64,000 nucleotides of DNA from Microbacterium salitolerans (lineage in GTDB: Bacteria; Actinomycetota; Actinomycetes; Actinomycetales; Microbacteriaceae): positions 496,001 to 560,000 of the forward strand of contig NZ_JAHKSH010000001.1 in assembly GCF_019720895.1 (NCBI RefSeq), in the 5' to 3' direction. Made by a program: the position numbers and the translations under genes. The stretch's first letter is position 1. Every line of letters begins with the position of its first letter. Of this stretch, positions 17,755 through 26,196 are shown one piece after another. The notes beneath the pieces were generated by a model. That model ran no database searches. It was not told where the DNA came from and saw only the letters and a list, made by a program, of their open reading frames with translations.

Positions 17755-17788
17755 GAGGGGCCGCTCACCCTATGGTGAGCGGCCCCTC
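17755..17788. terminator. Bidirectional terminator between convergent genes
   Basis: GAGGGGCCGCTCACC (17755-17769) and GGTGAGCGGCCCCTC (17774-17788) are perfect 15-bp complements around a four-base loop. Confidence 0.9.
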
Positions 17789-17805
17789 TCGTTCAGACGA
17801 TGGCG

Positions 17806-18213
17806 CTACGCGGCGAGGCGAAACCCCCGGCGATCGGTGGCGACCTTCTCTCCGTCGCGGATGTTCTCGTCGTCTCCGATGAGGGATCCGCCCGCGATCT
17901 GGGCGCCCTTTCCGATGCTGCTGCGCACGCCGATCTTGGCCTTGGGGCCCACGGCGGCGTCGGGGCCGATGTGCGCGCCGGCGTCGATGATGGCTCCCGG
18001 CCCGACGACGGCGCCCGGTTCGACCCAGGCTCCCGCCGCGATGCGTGCGCCGTCGAGGACGCGAGCGCGGGGTTCGATGTATGCACCGGCTTCGACTCGG
18101 GCGGTCGCCGCGACCTTGGCGCCGTGCGCCACGAGGCCGCGACCGTTCGCGTGCTTGCGGTAGCGCAGCACTCCACCCTGGTCGTCTTCGATATCGACGT
18201 AGTTCTTGCCCAC
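17806..18213 (-). CDS. Small left-handed beta-helix (hexapeptide repeat) protein
   Basis: GTG start at 18213 with GAAGGG five bases upstream. From residue 30 to 110 the 135-residue protein is a run of six-residue turns such as KVAATARVEAG, ARVLDGARIAAGAWV, AVVGPGAIIDAGAHI and GPDAAVGPKAKIG, the left-handed beta-helix of hexapeptide acyltransferases and gamma carbonic anhydrases. The short N-terminal head (YVDIEDDQGGVLRYRK) and the lack of an obvious catalytic histidine make a transferase role doubtful. It could be structural or a partner of another enzyme. Confidence 0.75.
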   Translation of the reverse strand: MGKNYVDIEDDQGGVLRYRKHANGRGLVAHGAKVAATARVEAGAYIEPRARVLDGARIAAGAWVEPGAVVGPGAIIDAGAHIGPDAAVGPKAKIGVRSSIGKGAQIAGGSLIGDDENIRDGEKVATDRRGFRLAA

Positions 18214-18251
18214 AGGTGCCCTTCCGTTGTGGTCGGTTCTGGTCGGACAGG

Positions 18252-18284
18252 GGGGATAACGACACGTGTCTCGTGGTTATTCCC
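18252..18284. repeat. Palindrome upstream of the beta-helix gene
   Basis: GGGATAAC and GTTATTCCC arms enclose the perfect palindrome GACACGTGTC. It lies in the 208-bp gap between divergent genes and may be an operator. The rest of the gap shows nothing else except the -10 of the next gene. Confidence 0.4.
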
Positions 18285-18421
18285 GTGAATGGATGTGGCC
18301 ATCGTGTGCCGCGGGAACATGTGGCCGCTGGAGGGGCGCTATGCGTTCGCTGTGAACGCCGCGACGGGGCGGAGCCGCGACACCCCTTCGTTTGTCAGAG
18401 GTCCCCGATAGCGTCGGACGC

Positions 18422-19696
18422 GTGGCGAGAACAGCACTTTCGGCAGGCGAGGCGCGGCGCACGGCGCTGGCGGCGCAGGGGTTCGGGCGCGAGCGCGAGG
18501 GCGCCGCGAATGCGAGATCGCTGGCGGCCGCGATCCGGCGCATGGGCGTCCTGCAGATCGACTCGGTCAACGTCTTCGCGCGCTCGCACTACATGCCGCT
18601 CTTCTCGCGCGTGGGGCCGTACGACCCCGCACTGCTCGAGCGTCTCGTCCTCCGCCGCGGCACGGCCGCCCGGCCCGCGTCGTATGTGGAGTACCTCGCG
18701 CACGAGGCGGCGTTCATGCCGGTCGACGACTGGCCGCTGTGGGGATTCAAACGCGACCTGATGCGCCGTCGGTACGGCGGCGAGGGGTCGTGGGTGGCAG
18801 ATCCCCAGGGAGCGCAGGTCGTCGACAAGGTGCGCGCCGAGCTGCGCGAGCGCGGCCCGCTGCGGCCGTCCGACATCGAGTCGGTCGTGCGGCGCGGTGG
18901 GCGCGGCCCCTGGTGGGATTGGGATCACGCGAAGCAGGCCCTCGAGATGATGTGGCGCTTCGGCGACGTCGCGATCGCGGGACGCGAGGGGTTCGAGCGG
19001 GTCTACGCGCTCGCCGAGCACGTCGTTCCGTCGCAGGTGCGCGACGTCGAGATGCCCGAAGCCGACGCGGTGCGCGAGCTCGTGCGTCGCGCGGCGATCG
19101 CGTCCGGCATCGCGACGGTGGCCGATCTGAAGGACTACTACCGTCTGCCCAGCCAGAAGGGCGTGCGCGCGGCGGTCGACGAACTGGTCGACGCGGGCGA
19201 GCTCGTGCCGGTCGAGGTCGAGGGATGGCGCGACGCGCGCGACCGGGCGATCCCGGCGTGGATGCACCGAGACGCCCGCGTGCCGCGGCGCATCGCGCAC
19301 ACGTCGCTGCTGACCCCGTTCGACCCGGCCGTTTGGTTCCGCGACCGAGCCGAGCGTCTGTTCGACTTCCGCTACCGCATCGAGATCTACGTGCCGCAGC
19401 CGAAGCGGCAGTACGGCTACTACTCGCTGCCCGTCCTCGTCGACGACCGCGTCGTGGGGCGCATCGACCTCAAGGCCGATCGGCAGGCCTCGACGCTGCG
19501 GGTGCAGTCGGCATGGTGGGAGGAGCACGCGGCATCGGGGCACGCGGCCGACCGCATCGCCGACGAGCTGCTGCGCGCGGCCGCCTGGCAGGGCCTCGAG
19601 CACGTCTCCGTGTCGCGGTGGGGCGATGCGACCGACCACCTCGCGGGAGCGCTCGATGCCGAACGTCACGCGCACCCGAACGCCGAGGGGCTGTGA
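18422..19696 (+). CDS. ycaQ: YcaQ/AlkX-type winged-helix DNA glycosylase
   Basis: Start set at GTG 18422, seven bases after TAGCGT (18409-18414). The 424-residue protein belongs to the HTH_42 (YcaQ/AlkX/AlkZ) family: 'RMGVLQIDSVNVFARSHYMPLFSRVG', 'AASYVEYLAHEAAF...', and a C-terminal 'LLTPFDPAVWFRDRAERLFDFRYRIEIYVPQPKRQYGYYSLPVL'. The QID motif holds residues needed for catalysis in E. coli YcaQ/AlkX, which unhooks interstrand crosslinks and removes N7-alkyl purines. Streptomyces AlkZ gives self-resistance to azinomycin. General crosslink repair is the likely role here. It is coupled to a GNAT gene. Confidence 0.85.
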   Translation: MARTALSAGEARRTALAAQGFGREREGAANARSLAAAIRRMGVLQIDSVNVFARSHYMPLFSRVGPYDPALLERLVLRRGTAARPASYVEYLAHEAAFMPVDDWPLWGFKRDLMRRRYGGEGSWVADPQGAQVVDKVRAELRERGPLRPSDIESVVRRGGRGPWWDWDHAKQALEMMWRFGDVAIAGREGFERVYALAEHVVPSQVRDVEMPEADAVRELVRRAAIASGIATVADLKDYYRLPSQKGVRAAVDELVDAGELVPVEVEGWRDARDRAIPAWMHRDARVPRRIAHTSLLTPFDPAVWFRDRAERLFDFRYRIEIYVPQPKRQYGYYSLPVLVDDRVVGRIDLKADRQASTLRVQSAWWEEHAASGHAADRIADELLRAAAWQGLEHVSVSRWGDATDHLAGALDAERHAHPNAEGL

Positions 19697-20223
19697 TGAT
19701 CGAGCTGCTGAACGGATCTCAGGCGCTGGCGCGCGATCGCGAGATCTGGGGCGCGTACGACGCGATCTTCGGCGACCAGCCGTCGTTCGAGACCTTCCGC
19801 GACACAATGTTCGCGCGTCATGCCGCGCGCGACCGGTTCCGGCTCGCGGCGGCCCACGACGGCGAGCGCATGATCGGGTTCGCCTACGGGTACTACGGCG
19901 CCGACGGCCAGTACTACACCGAGAGCGTGCGCGAGGCGCTGGGTCGCGAGGCCGCGGGCGAGTGGCTGCCGGGTGCGTTCGAGTTCGTCTCGTTCGGCGT
20001 TCTGTCGGCGCATCGTCGCGGCGGCATCGGGCGCGCGCTGTACCGCGCCGTCATGACCGGCGTCGACGGCACCGCGCTGCTCAGCACCTGGGACGACCCC
20101 GCCGATCCGGCCGTCCGCTTCTACGAGAGGGAGGGCTGGCGCCGCATCGGCGCGCACGACAAGGCCGACGGATCGCGCACGATGCAGATCATGGGCTGGC
20201 GGCCCGCGACGCGCGCGGCGTGA
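19696..20223 (+). CDS. GNAT family N-acetyltransferase
   Basis: ATG at 19696 overlaps the stop of the glycosylase gene by one base (a GTG at 19693 is also possible). 175 residues with the GNAT core: beta-4/5 'FEFVSFGVLSAHRRGGIGRALYRAVM' holding the acetyl-CoA loop RRGGIGRA, and a late 'AVRFYEREGWRRIG'. The substrate is unknown. Coupling to a DNA-crosslink glycosylase could mean joint protection from a toxic compound, but that is only a guess from position. Confidence 0.8.
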   Translation: MIELLNGSQALARDREIWGAYDAIFGDQPSFETFRDTMFARHAARDRFRLAAAHDGERMIGFAYGYYGADGQYYTESVREALGREAAGEWLPGAFEFVSFGVLSAHRRGGIGRALYRAVMTGVDGTALLSTWDDPADPAVRFYEREGWRRIGAHDKADGSRTMQIMGWRPATRAA

Positions 20224-20232
20224 CTCCCGGCG

Positions 20233-20637
20233 TCAGGAGGTCGGGCCGACAAGCGGATCCACTAGGCCGCGCGTCTCTCCCTCGTCTGTGACGACCGGGT
20301 AGCCCTCGCGCTTCCAGTACTCGAATCCGCCGATCATGAGCTTCACCGGGTAGCCGAGCTCGGCGAACGCGAGCGCGCCCTTGTCGCCGCCGTTGCAGCC
20401 CGGGCTCCAGCAGTACACGACGACGGGCGTCCCGGCCGGGATCACGGACGCCGCGCGATCGGCGATCTCGCGGGTGGGCATGTGGATGGCGCCCTTCGCC
20501 CGCCCCTGCGCCCAGGCCTCGGCGGACCGCGTGTCGACGAGCACGAACTGCTCGCCCGCCTTCTGCGCGGCGTAGGTGTCGGATCCGTCCGTCTCGAACT
20601 CGAGCTTGGCGCGGTAGTGGCGGAGGGCGTCGGTCAT
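20233..20637 (-). CDS. Rhodanese-like domain protein
   Basis: 134 residues, single rhodanese domain. 'FVLVDTRSAEAWAQGRAKGAIHMP' is the CH2A-like region and 'VVVYCWSPGCNGGDKGA' the active-site loop with the cysteine first. Likely a cytosolic sulfurtransferase or arsenate/phosphatase-like variant. Start is seven bases after a minus-strand -10 TACGCT (20645-20650), so probably leaderless. It faces the GNAT gene with only nine bases between stops. Confidence 0.88.
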   Translation of the reverse strand: MTDALRHYRAKLEFETDGSDTYAAQKAGEQFVLVDTRSAEAWAQGRAKGAIHMPTREIADRAASVIPAGTPVVVYCWSPGCNGGDKGALAFAELGYPVKLMIGGFEYWKREGYPVVTDEGETRGLVDPLVGPTS

Positions 20638-20729
20638 GTCGCCGAGCGTACGGGCGGCGGCGGTGCGGGTTCCAGGGTGTCGCCGAGGTTGGCAGGATCC
20701 GTGCGTCCCCTGGCGGGGAATGTTCCTAG

Positions 20730-20758
20730 TTGACTTATCACCTAGCTAGGCGCACACT
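20730..20758 (+). promoter_or_regulatory. padR-type gene promoter with CCTAGCTAGG palindrome
   Basis: TTGACT (20730-20735) and CACACT (20753-20758) are 17 bp apart, with the ATG six bases on. The perfect palindrome CCTAGCTAGG (20741-20750) fills the spacer, and a CCTAG half lies at 20725-20729. This placement would let a bound regulator block the promoter. Confidence 0.55.
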
Positions 20759-20764
20759 GGCGCC

Positions 20765-21301
20765 ATGATCCTCGCGCGCATCATCCTGGGGTTCCTGTCG
20801 CTGCAGCCGATGACGGGGTACGACCTCATGCGCGCGTTCGGGTCGTCCGCGACGTACTTCTGGTCGGCCGACAAAGCGCAGATCTATCGCACGCTCGCGA
20901 CGCTCGTCGCGGATGGCCATGCGCGCATCGAGACCGTGCCGGGCACGCATGGGCCCGATCGGGCGGTGCATCACGTCACGCCCGCGGGGCGGGTCGTGCT
21001 GCGAGAGTGGCTCGCATCGGATCCGGATCGGCAGCCGCCGCGCGACGCATTCCTCGCGCGGGTGTTCTTCGCCGGAGAGCTCGATGACGCGGCGCTGGCG
21101 CGCCTGATCCGCTCCCGCCGAGGCGACGCGGTCGCCGTGCGCGACGAGCTGATGGAGCTCCGGGCGCGCACAGCACACCCGGATCCCCGCGCGGATCGCG
21201 CGGGCTGGCTGCGCTCGATGACGCTCGACGACGGGATCCGCGACCACACGGCGCACATCGCCTGGCTGGACGAGCTGCTCGCCGAACTCGAGGAGCCCTG
21301 A
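20765..21301 (+). CDS. PadR family transcriptional regulator
   Basis: 178 residues. The N-terminal winged helix 'ILGFLSLQPMTGYDLMRAFG' and 'IYRTLATLVADGHARIETV' are PadR hallmarks; the C-terminal helical part (VIRD-like, 'IAWLDELLAELEEP') fits dimerisation. It overlaps the hydrolase gene by one base and probably represses both, with the hydrolase acting on the inducing compound. The message is probably leaderless. Confidence 0.88.
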   Translation: MILARIILGFLSLQPMTGYDLMRAFGSSATYFWSADKAQIYRTLATLVADGHARIETVPGTHGPDRAVHHVTPAGRVVLREWLASDPDRQPPRDAFLARVFFAGELDDAALARLIRSRRGDAVAVRDELMELRARTAHPDPRADRAGWLRSMTLDDGIRDHTAHIAWLDELLAELEEP

Positions 21302-22041
21302 TGAGCCGTCCCGTGATGTTCCTGCACGGCGGCAACGTCGGCGGCTGGATCTGGGAGCCCCAGGTCGCCGCGCTGGGTGATCGGCCCACGCTGGCGCCGA
21401 ACCTCCCCGGCTACCGGTCGCGCCGCGCGCAGCCATGGACGAGCTTCGACGCGGTCGCCGACCGGCTCGTCGCCATGATCGACGAGGACGTGGGCGAGCC
21501 GGTCGACCTCGTCGGCCTGTCGCTCGGGGGCATCACCGCGCTGCATCTCGCGGCGCGCCATCCCGATCGCGTCGCGTCGGTCTTCGTGAGCGGCGCCTCC
21601 GCGCTGCCGTACCCGTGGCCGATGCGCGCGGTGAATCGCGTCGCCATCGCGCTGTGGAATCGCCGGTTCTACTGGATGGGTACGGCGCGCCAGTTCGGGC
21701 TCCGGGGGCCCGAGGCGGAGGAGTTCCTCGCGGATACCCCGCCCATCACGCGCGAGAATCTCCTGGCGCAGCTGAGCGAGGTGTACCCCGGCAGGCTGCT
21801 GGCGCTGGATCGCATCACCGCCCCGCTCATGGCCGTGGCCGGCGAAAAGGAGATGGGATACTTCTTCGGCTCGATCCGGGCGATCCGTGCCGCAGTCCCG
21901 GCCGCACAGGCGGGCCTGGCTCCCGGCATGCACCACGCGTGGAACGGCGAGGATCCCGACCTCTTCAACCGCATCCTCCGCACGTGGCTCGACGAGCGCA
22001 CCGCGCACCCTGACCTGCTGCCGTTCCCGGCCGCGCGGTGA
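21301..22041 (+). CDS. Alpha/beta hydrolase
   Basis: 246 residues. Oxyanion motif FLHGGNVGGWIWEPQ, nucleophile elbow VGLSLGGITALHLAARHP, and histidine in APGMHHAWN near the end, all in the standard order. The start ATG overlaps the PadR stop. It could be an esterase or a C-C hydrolase for an aromatic or phenolic ester; the substrate is unknown. Confidence 0.85.
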   Translation: MSRPVMFLHGGNVGGWIWEPQVAALGDRPTLAPNLPGYRSRRAQPWTSFDAVADRLVAMIDEDVGEPVDLVGLSLGGITALHLAARHPDRVASVFVSGASALPYPWPMRAVNRVAIALWNRRFYWMGTARQFGLRGPEAEEFLADTPPITRENLLAQLSEVYPGRLLALDRITAPLMAVAGEKEMGYFFGSIRAIRAAVPAAQAGLAPGMHHAWNGEDPDLFNRILRTWLDERTAHPDLLPFPAAR

Positions 22042-22045
22042 CCGG

Positions 22046-24133
22046 TCACCCGCGGCGAGCGGCCACGGCCTCGGGGCGCAGGTCGAGGCGCCTGAGGGTC
22101 TGCGCGTTGAGCGCGACGACGACGGTCGACAGCGACATGAGAACGGCGCCCACCGACATCGGCAGCACGAACCCGATCGGGGCGAGGACGCCGGCCGCGA
22201 GGGGAACCGAGAGCAGGTTGTAGCCCGCGGCCCACCAGAGGTTCTGCGTCATCTTCCGGTAGCTCGCGCGGGACAGCTCGATCACCGACAGCACCGAGCG
22301 GGGGTCGTCGCTCGCGAGCACCACGCCCGCCGACGCGATCGCCACATCGGTTCCGGCGCCGATCGCGATGCCGACGTCGGCCTGGGCGAGGGCGGGGGCG
22401 TCGTTGACGCCGTCTCCGACCATCGCGACCCGCCGGCCCTCCTCCTGCAGCTCGCGCACGCGCGCCGCCTTGTCCTCGGGGCGCACGCCGGCGAAGAAGC
22501 GGTCGATGCCGAGCTCCGCGGCCACCGAGGCGGCGACGGCCTCGGCGTCGCCCGTGATCATCACCACCTGCGCGCCCCGCGCGTGCAGAGCGTCGACAGC
22601 CTGGCGGGATTCGGCGCGGATCTCGTCGGCGAGACGCAGCGCCCCGACGACGGATCCGTCGACGACGACGTGCAGGATGATCGCGCCCTCGCGGCGCCAC
22701 GCGTCGGCGATGGGCAGCTCGCTCACGCCCTCCTCCGTGAGCAGGTGCGGGCCGCCCACTCGCACGACGCGCTCGTCGACGAGTGCGCGCACGCCGACCG
22801 CGGGCGACGACGAGAACTCGCTCGACGACGGCACGGGGAGGCGGTGGTCGGCCGCCGCGGACACGATCGCGCGGGCGAGGGGGTGCTCGGAGTCGGACTC
22901 CGCGGCGGCGGCCAGAGCCAGCAGCTCGTCGGCGTCGCGGCCGTCCGCGGGGTGCACGGCCGTGACGGCGGGGGCGCCCTTCGTGAGTGTGCCCGTCTTG
23001 TCGAACAGCACCGTGTCGATCGTGCGCATGCTCTCGAGCGAGAGGCGATCCGTGATCAGCACGCCGGCGCGCGCCGCCCGCTCCGTCGAGATCGACACGA
23101 CGAGCGGGATCGCGAGGCCGAGCGCGTGCGGGCACGCGATGACCAGCACGGTGATCGTGCGCACGACCGCCTGGTCGGGCGCGCCGATCGCCGTCCAGAC
23201 GATGGCCGTGACGACGCCGGCCGTGAGCGCGAACCAGAACAGGAGGGCCGCGGCGCGATCGGCGATCCGCTGCGCGCGCGACGACGACGCCTGTGCATCG
23301 GCGACCAGGCGCTGGATCCCCGCGAGCGCGGTGCTCTCGCCGGTCGCCGTGATCTCGGCTCGGATCCCGGAATCGGTCGCAACGGTCCCCGCGACGACGT
23401 CGTCGCCGGGGCCGCGCCGGACGGGGCGCGATTCGCCGGTGATCATCGACTCATCCATGCTCGCGGACCCCTGCACGACGCGGCCGTCGGCGGGCACCCT
23501 CCCGCCCGGGCGGACGACGACGAGGTCGCCCACCACGAGGTCGGAGGGCGCGACTGTGACGGTCGCGTCGCCCTCGACGCGTTCGGCCTCGTCGGGCAGC
23601 AGCGCGGCGAGTGAGTCGAGCGCCGACGTCGTCTGGGCGATCGAGCGCATCTCGATCCAGTGCCCGAGCAGCATGATGACGATCAGGAGCGCGAGCTCCC
23701 ACCAGAAATCGAGCTCGTGGTGCAGCAGGTCGAGGGTCGATCCCCACGAGGCGAGGAACGCGACGGTGATCGCGAGCCCGATGAGGAGCATCATGCCGGG
23801 GCGCAGCGCGCGCAGCTCGCTCACGGCACCGGTGAGGAACGGCGCGCCGCCCCACACGTACATGACGGTGCCGAGGATCGGCGGCACCCACGCGATCCAC
23901 GACGCCGCGGGGAGCGGGTAGCCGAGGAGCGACGCGAACATCGGCGACAGGGCGACGACCGGCACGGCGACCACGAGCATGATCCAGAACAGGCGGCGGA
24001 ACCGTGCGACGTGGTCGCCGTGTCCGTGGCCCGCATGTCCCGCATGGCCCTCGTGCTCGTGGCCTGGGGTGGGATCGACCGTCGTGTGGTCGTGGCCGCC
24101 GTGGTGGTGCGCGTGCGTGTCGTTCGGGGTCAT
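22046..24133 (-). CDS. copB: CopB-type copper-translocating P1B ATPase
   Basis: 695 residues. The N-terminus is a histidine-rich tail (HAHHHGGHDH, then HEHEGHAGHAGHGHGDH) instead of a CxxC metal domain. The ion-path motif is CPH (residues 334-336), the mark of the CopB (P1B-3) group. Phosphorylation site DKTGTLTKG, actuator ITGES and the hinge 'MVGDGVNDAPALA' are intact. It should export copper, or possibly silver, across the membrane. A CsoR-type palindrome 40-60 bp upstream suggests copper control. Confidence 0.92.
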   Translation of the reverse strand: MTPNDTHAHHHGGHDHTTVDPTPGHEHEGHAGHAGHGHGDHVARFRRLFWIMLVVAVPVVALSPMFASLLGYPLPAASWIAWVPPILGTVMYVWGGAPFLTGAVSELRALRPGMMLLIGLAITVAFLASWGSTLDLLHHELDFWWELALLIVIMLLGHWIEMRSIAQTTSALDSLAALLPDEAERVEGDATVTVAPSDLVVGDLVVVRPGGRVPADGRVVQGSASMDESMITGESRPVRRGPGDDVVAGTVATDSGIRAEITATGESTALAGIQRLVADAQASSSRAQRIADRAAALLFWFALTAGVVTAIVWTAIGAPDQAVVRTITVLVIACPHALGLAIPLVVSISTERAARAGVLITDRLSLESMRTIDTVLFDKTGTLTKGAPAVTAVHPADGRDADELLALAAAAESDSEHPLARAIVSAAADHRLPVPSSSEFSSSPAVGVRALVDERVVRVGGPHLLTEEGVSELPIADAWRREGAIILHVVVDGSVVGALRLADEIRAESRQAVDALHARGAQVVMITGDAEAVAASVAAELGIDRFFAGVRPEDKAARVRELQEEGRRVAMVGDGVNDAPALAQADVGIAIGAGTDVAIASAGVVLASDDPRSVLSVIELSRASYRKMTQNLWWAAGYNLLSVPLAAGVLAPIGFVLPMSVGAVLMSLSTVVVALNAQTLRRLDLRPEAVAARRG

Positions 24134-24173
24134 GATGCCTCCTCAGCCGCGGGTCGCTCTCGTCGTTGAGTGT

Positions 24174-24190
24174 ATACCCCCAGGGGGTAT
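24174..24190. promoter_or_regulatory. CsoR-type operator between copB and the ACR3/BASS-like gene
   Basis: ATACCCCC-A-GGGGGTAT is a 17-bp G/C-tract palindrome of the type bound by CsoR copper repressors. A close match (two differences) lies at 47683-47699 before csoR. It can affect copB and, 66 bp away, the divergent transporter gene. Confidence 0.8.
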
Positions 24191-24255
24191 GACGGGGTGG
24201 TTCGCGTGGGATCCGCTGCGGCCGCCGGATCCGCCGGCCTGCGAGACTGATCCGG

Positions 24256-25212
24256 ATGCGCGCGACGGTCGACTCCCTGGAACGGCACCAGACCGCGCTC
24301 TGCCTCGCCGCGCTCGTGGTCGGCGCCGTGGCCGGACTGCTCGCCCCCGCGGCGGCCGGCCCCCTCGGCATCGCGGTCGAGCCGGTGCTCGGCCTGCTGC
24401 TCTACGCCACATTCCTCGGCGTGCCGTTCGACCGGATCCGCGCGGCGCTGCGCGACGGACGCTTCCTCGTGGCGATCCTCGTCGTCGACTTCATCGTCGT
24501 GCCGGTCGTCGTCTTCGCGCTGTCGCGGATCATCGCCCACGATCGCGCCCTGCTGGTCGGTGTGCTGTTCGTGCTGCTCACCCCGTGCGTCGATTACGTC
24601 ATCGCGTTCACCGGGATGGCGGGCGGAGCCAAGGATCGGCTGCTCGCGGCCGTGCCGATCCTGCTCCTCGGCCAGATGATCGTCCTCCCGCTCGCACTCT
24701 GGGTCATGGTGGGCGGCGACGTGGTCGCGGCGATCGAGCCCGCGCCGTTCCTGCGGGCGCTCCTGCTGCTCATCGTCGTTCCGCTGGCAGCGGCGGTGCT
24801 CACCCAGGCCGCCGCGCGGACGCGATGGGGGCGGCGCGTGAGCGACGCCGCGACGGGCGCGATGGTGCCTCTCATGATGCTCACGCTGGCGCTCGTCGTG
24901 GCGTCGCAGATCCACTCCATCGGGGCGCAGATCGGCGCGCTGGTGGTCACCCTGCCGGTCTACGTGCTGTTCGTCGTCGCGATGGTGCCCCTCGGGATCC
25001 TCGTCGGCCGTGTCGCGCGCCTCGACGTGCCGGGCCGGCGGGCGCTCGTGTTCAGCGGCGTGACGCGCAACTCGCTCGTCGTGCTCCCGCTTGCCCTTGC
25101 CCTGCCGGATGAGCTCGCGCTCGTGCCGCTCGTCATCGTCTGCCAGACGCTCGTCGAGCTCGTCGCGATGGTGATCCTCGTGCGCGTCGTGCCGCGCCTC
25201 GTTCACGCCTGA
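24256..25212 (+). CDS. ACR3/BASS-like arsenic resistance family transporter
   Basis: 318 residues with about ten membrane helices of the bile-acid:sodium symporter fold. 'FVLLTPCVDYVIAFTGMAGG' carries the cysteine conserved in ACR3-type arsenite exporters, and 'FSGVTRNSLVVLPLALALPDE' the discontinuous-helix region. It is often annotated 'arsenic resistance protein' in actinobacteria. It could export arsenite, but it is far from the ars island and divergent from copB, so another anion is possible. Its stop overlaps the convergent nei gene by 10 bp. Confidence 0.75.
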   Translation: MRATVDSLERHQTALCLAALVVGAVAGLLAPAAAGPLGIAVEPVLGLLLYATFLGVPFDRIRAALRDGRFLVAILVVDFIVVPVVVFALSRIIAHDRALLVGVLFVLLTPCVDYVIAFTGMAGGAKDRLLAAVPILLLGQMIVLPLALWVMVGGDVVAAIEPAPFLRALLLLIVVPLAAAVLTQAAARTRWGRRVSDAATGAMVPLMMLTLALVVASQIHSIGAQIGALVVTLPVYVLFVVAMVPLGILVGRVARLDVPGRRALVFSGVTRNSLVVLPLALALPDELALVPLVIVCQTLVELVAMVILVRVVPRLVHA

Positions 25213-25976
25213 CAGCGCGGGCAGGAGAAGACCCGCCGCTCGGCGCCCGGTTCCGCGCCGAGCGCGTCCTCGACGATGAGCGCGCCGCAGCGACGACAGG
25301 GGAGCCCAGCGCGGCCGTACACCCAGTGGTCGCGCCCGCGACGCGTGTCTCCCGTGAAGGTGCGCACGGGGCGTGCGAGATTGCTGCGGATGGCGCGCGC
25401 ACCGAGCGCGAGGAGTGCTGCGACGTCGACGTCGGCCATCGGGGTGCGCGGCGAGATGCCGCGCAGGAAGAGGATCTCGTTGGCGTACTCGTTGCCGAAC
25501 CCCGCCACGTTGCGCTGATCGAGGAGGGAGACGTGCGCGGGCCGCCGGTCACCCGCAAGGCGGCGTGCGGCCTCGTCGGCGTCCCACGCCGGGCCGAGCG
25601 GATCCGGGCCGAGATGGCCGATCACCTGCTGCTCGCGTGTGGTCGGGATCAGCTCGACGATGCCGAGATCGAACCCCACCGTCGACCACGCCGCCGTGTC
25701 GAGGACCGCGCGCGCCTGGAACGCGGGGCGCCGCCACGAGGATCCTGCGCGGTACGTATGCCACTCGCCCTCCATCTTGAGGTGCGTGTGCAGCGTGTAC
25801 GGGCCGACGCGGTGCAGGAGGTGCTTGCCGACGGCGCGCACGCTCTCGACCGGCACCCCCGTGAGATCCGCCGTCGCCGCCTGCGGGACGCGCAGGTCGA
25901 ATCGGGTGAGCATCTCGCCCGCGAGGACCTCGTGCAGGCGCCGGGCGGCGCGGTGCGCGGTGTCGCCCTCGGGCAT
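25203..25976 (-). CDS. nei: Nei-type (Fpg/endonuclease VIII family) DNA glycosylase
   Basis: 257 residues starting MPEGDTAHRAARRL, the catalytic N-terminal Pro-Glu of the Fpg/Nei family. H2TH helices lie in 'SLLDQRNVAGFGNEYANEILF' and the C-terminal zinc finger in 'CRRCGALIVEDA...FSCPRCQA'. It removes oxidised pyrimidines by base excision with AP-lyase activity. Its gene follows lhr, a pairing common in actinobacteria, though a 220-bp gap with two palindromes separates them. Confidence 0.93.
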   Translation of the reverse strand: MPEGDTAHRAARRLHEVLAGEMLTRFDLRVPQAATADLTGVPVESVRAVGKHLLHRVGPYTLHTHLKMEGEWHTYRAGSSWRRPAFQARAVLDTAAWSTVGFDLGIVELIPTTREQQVIGHLGPDPLGPAWDADEAARRLAGDRRPAHVSLLDQRNVAGFGNEYANEILFLRGISPRTPMADVDVAALLALGARAIRSNLARPVRTFTGDTRRGRDHWVYGRAGLPCRRCGALIVEDALGAEPGAERRVFSCPRCQA

Positions 25977-26012
25977 CAGGTCGCCCCGCTCGGGACCGGC
26001 CGCCGTGCGCTC

Positions 26013-26080
26013 GTGAGGAGATGCGCGGGGATGAGGAGGATGTGGGTCCGTGGGGTCCTCATGAATGCACATCTCCGCAG
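26013..26080. repeat. Family D palindrome, copy D1
   Basis: Outer arms around GTGAGGAGATGCGC (26013-26026) and TGCACATCTCCGCAG (26066-26080) with an inner ATGAGGA/TCCTCAT stem. Together with D2 it makes up nearly all of the lhr-nei gap. Confidence 0.7.
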
Positions 26081-26114
26081 CGCGGCGCGGGTGGTCGGGC
26101 TCGGGCGTGCGCTC

Positions 26115-26182
26115 GTGAGGAGATGTGCGGCGGTGAGGAGGGTGTGGGCGCGTGGAGTCCTCGGGAGTGCGCATCTCCGCAG
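26115..26182. repeat. Family D palindrome, copy D2
   Basis: Left arm GTGAGGAGATGTGCGG (26115-26130), right arm around GTGCGCATCTCCGCA ending near 26182. The same arms occur in D1 and D3 while the centres differ. Confidence 0.7.
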
Positions 26183-26196
26183 GAGCGCACGCGTGC

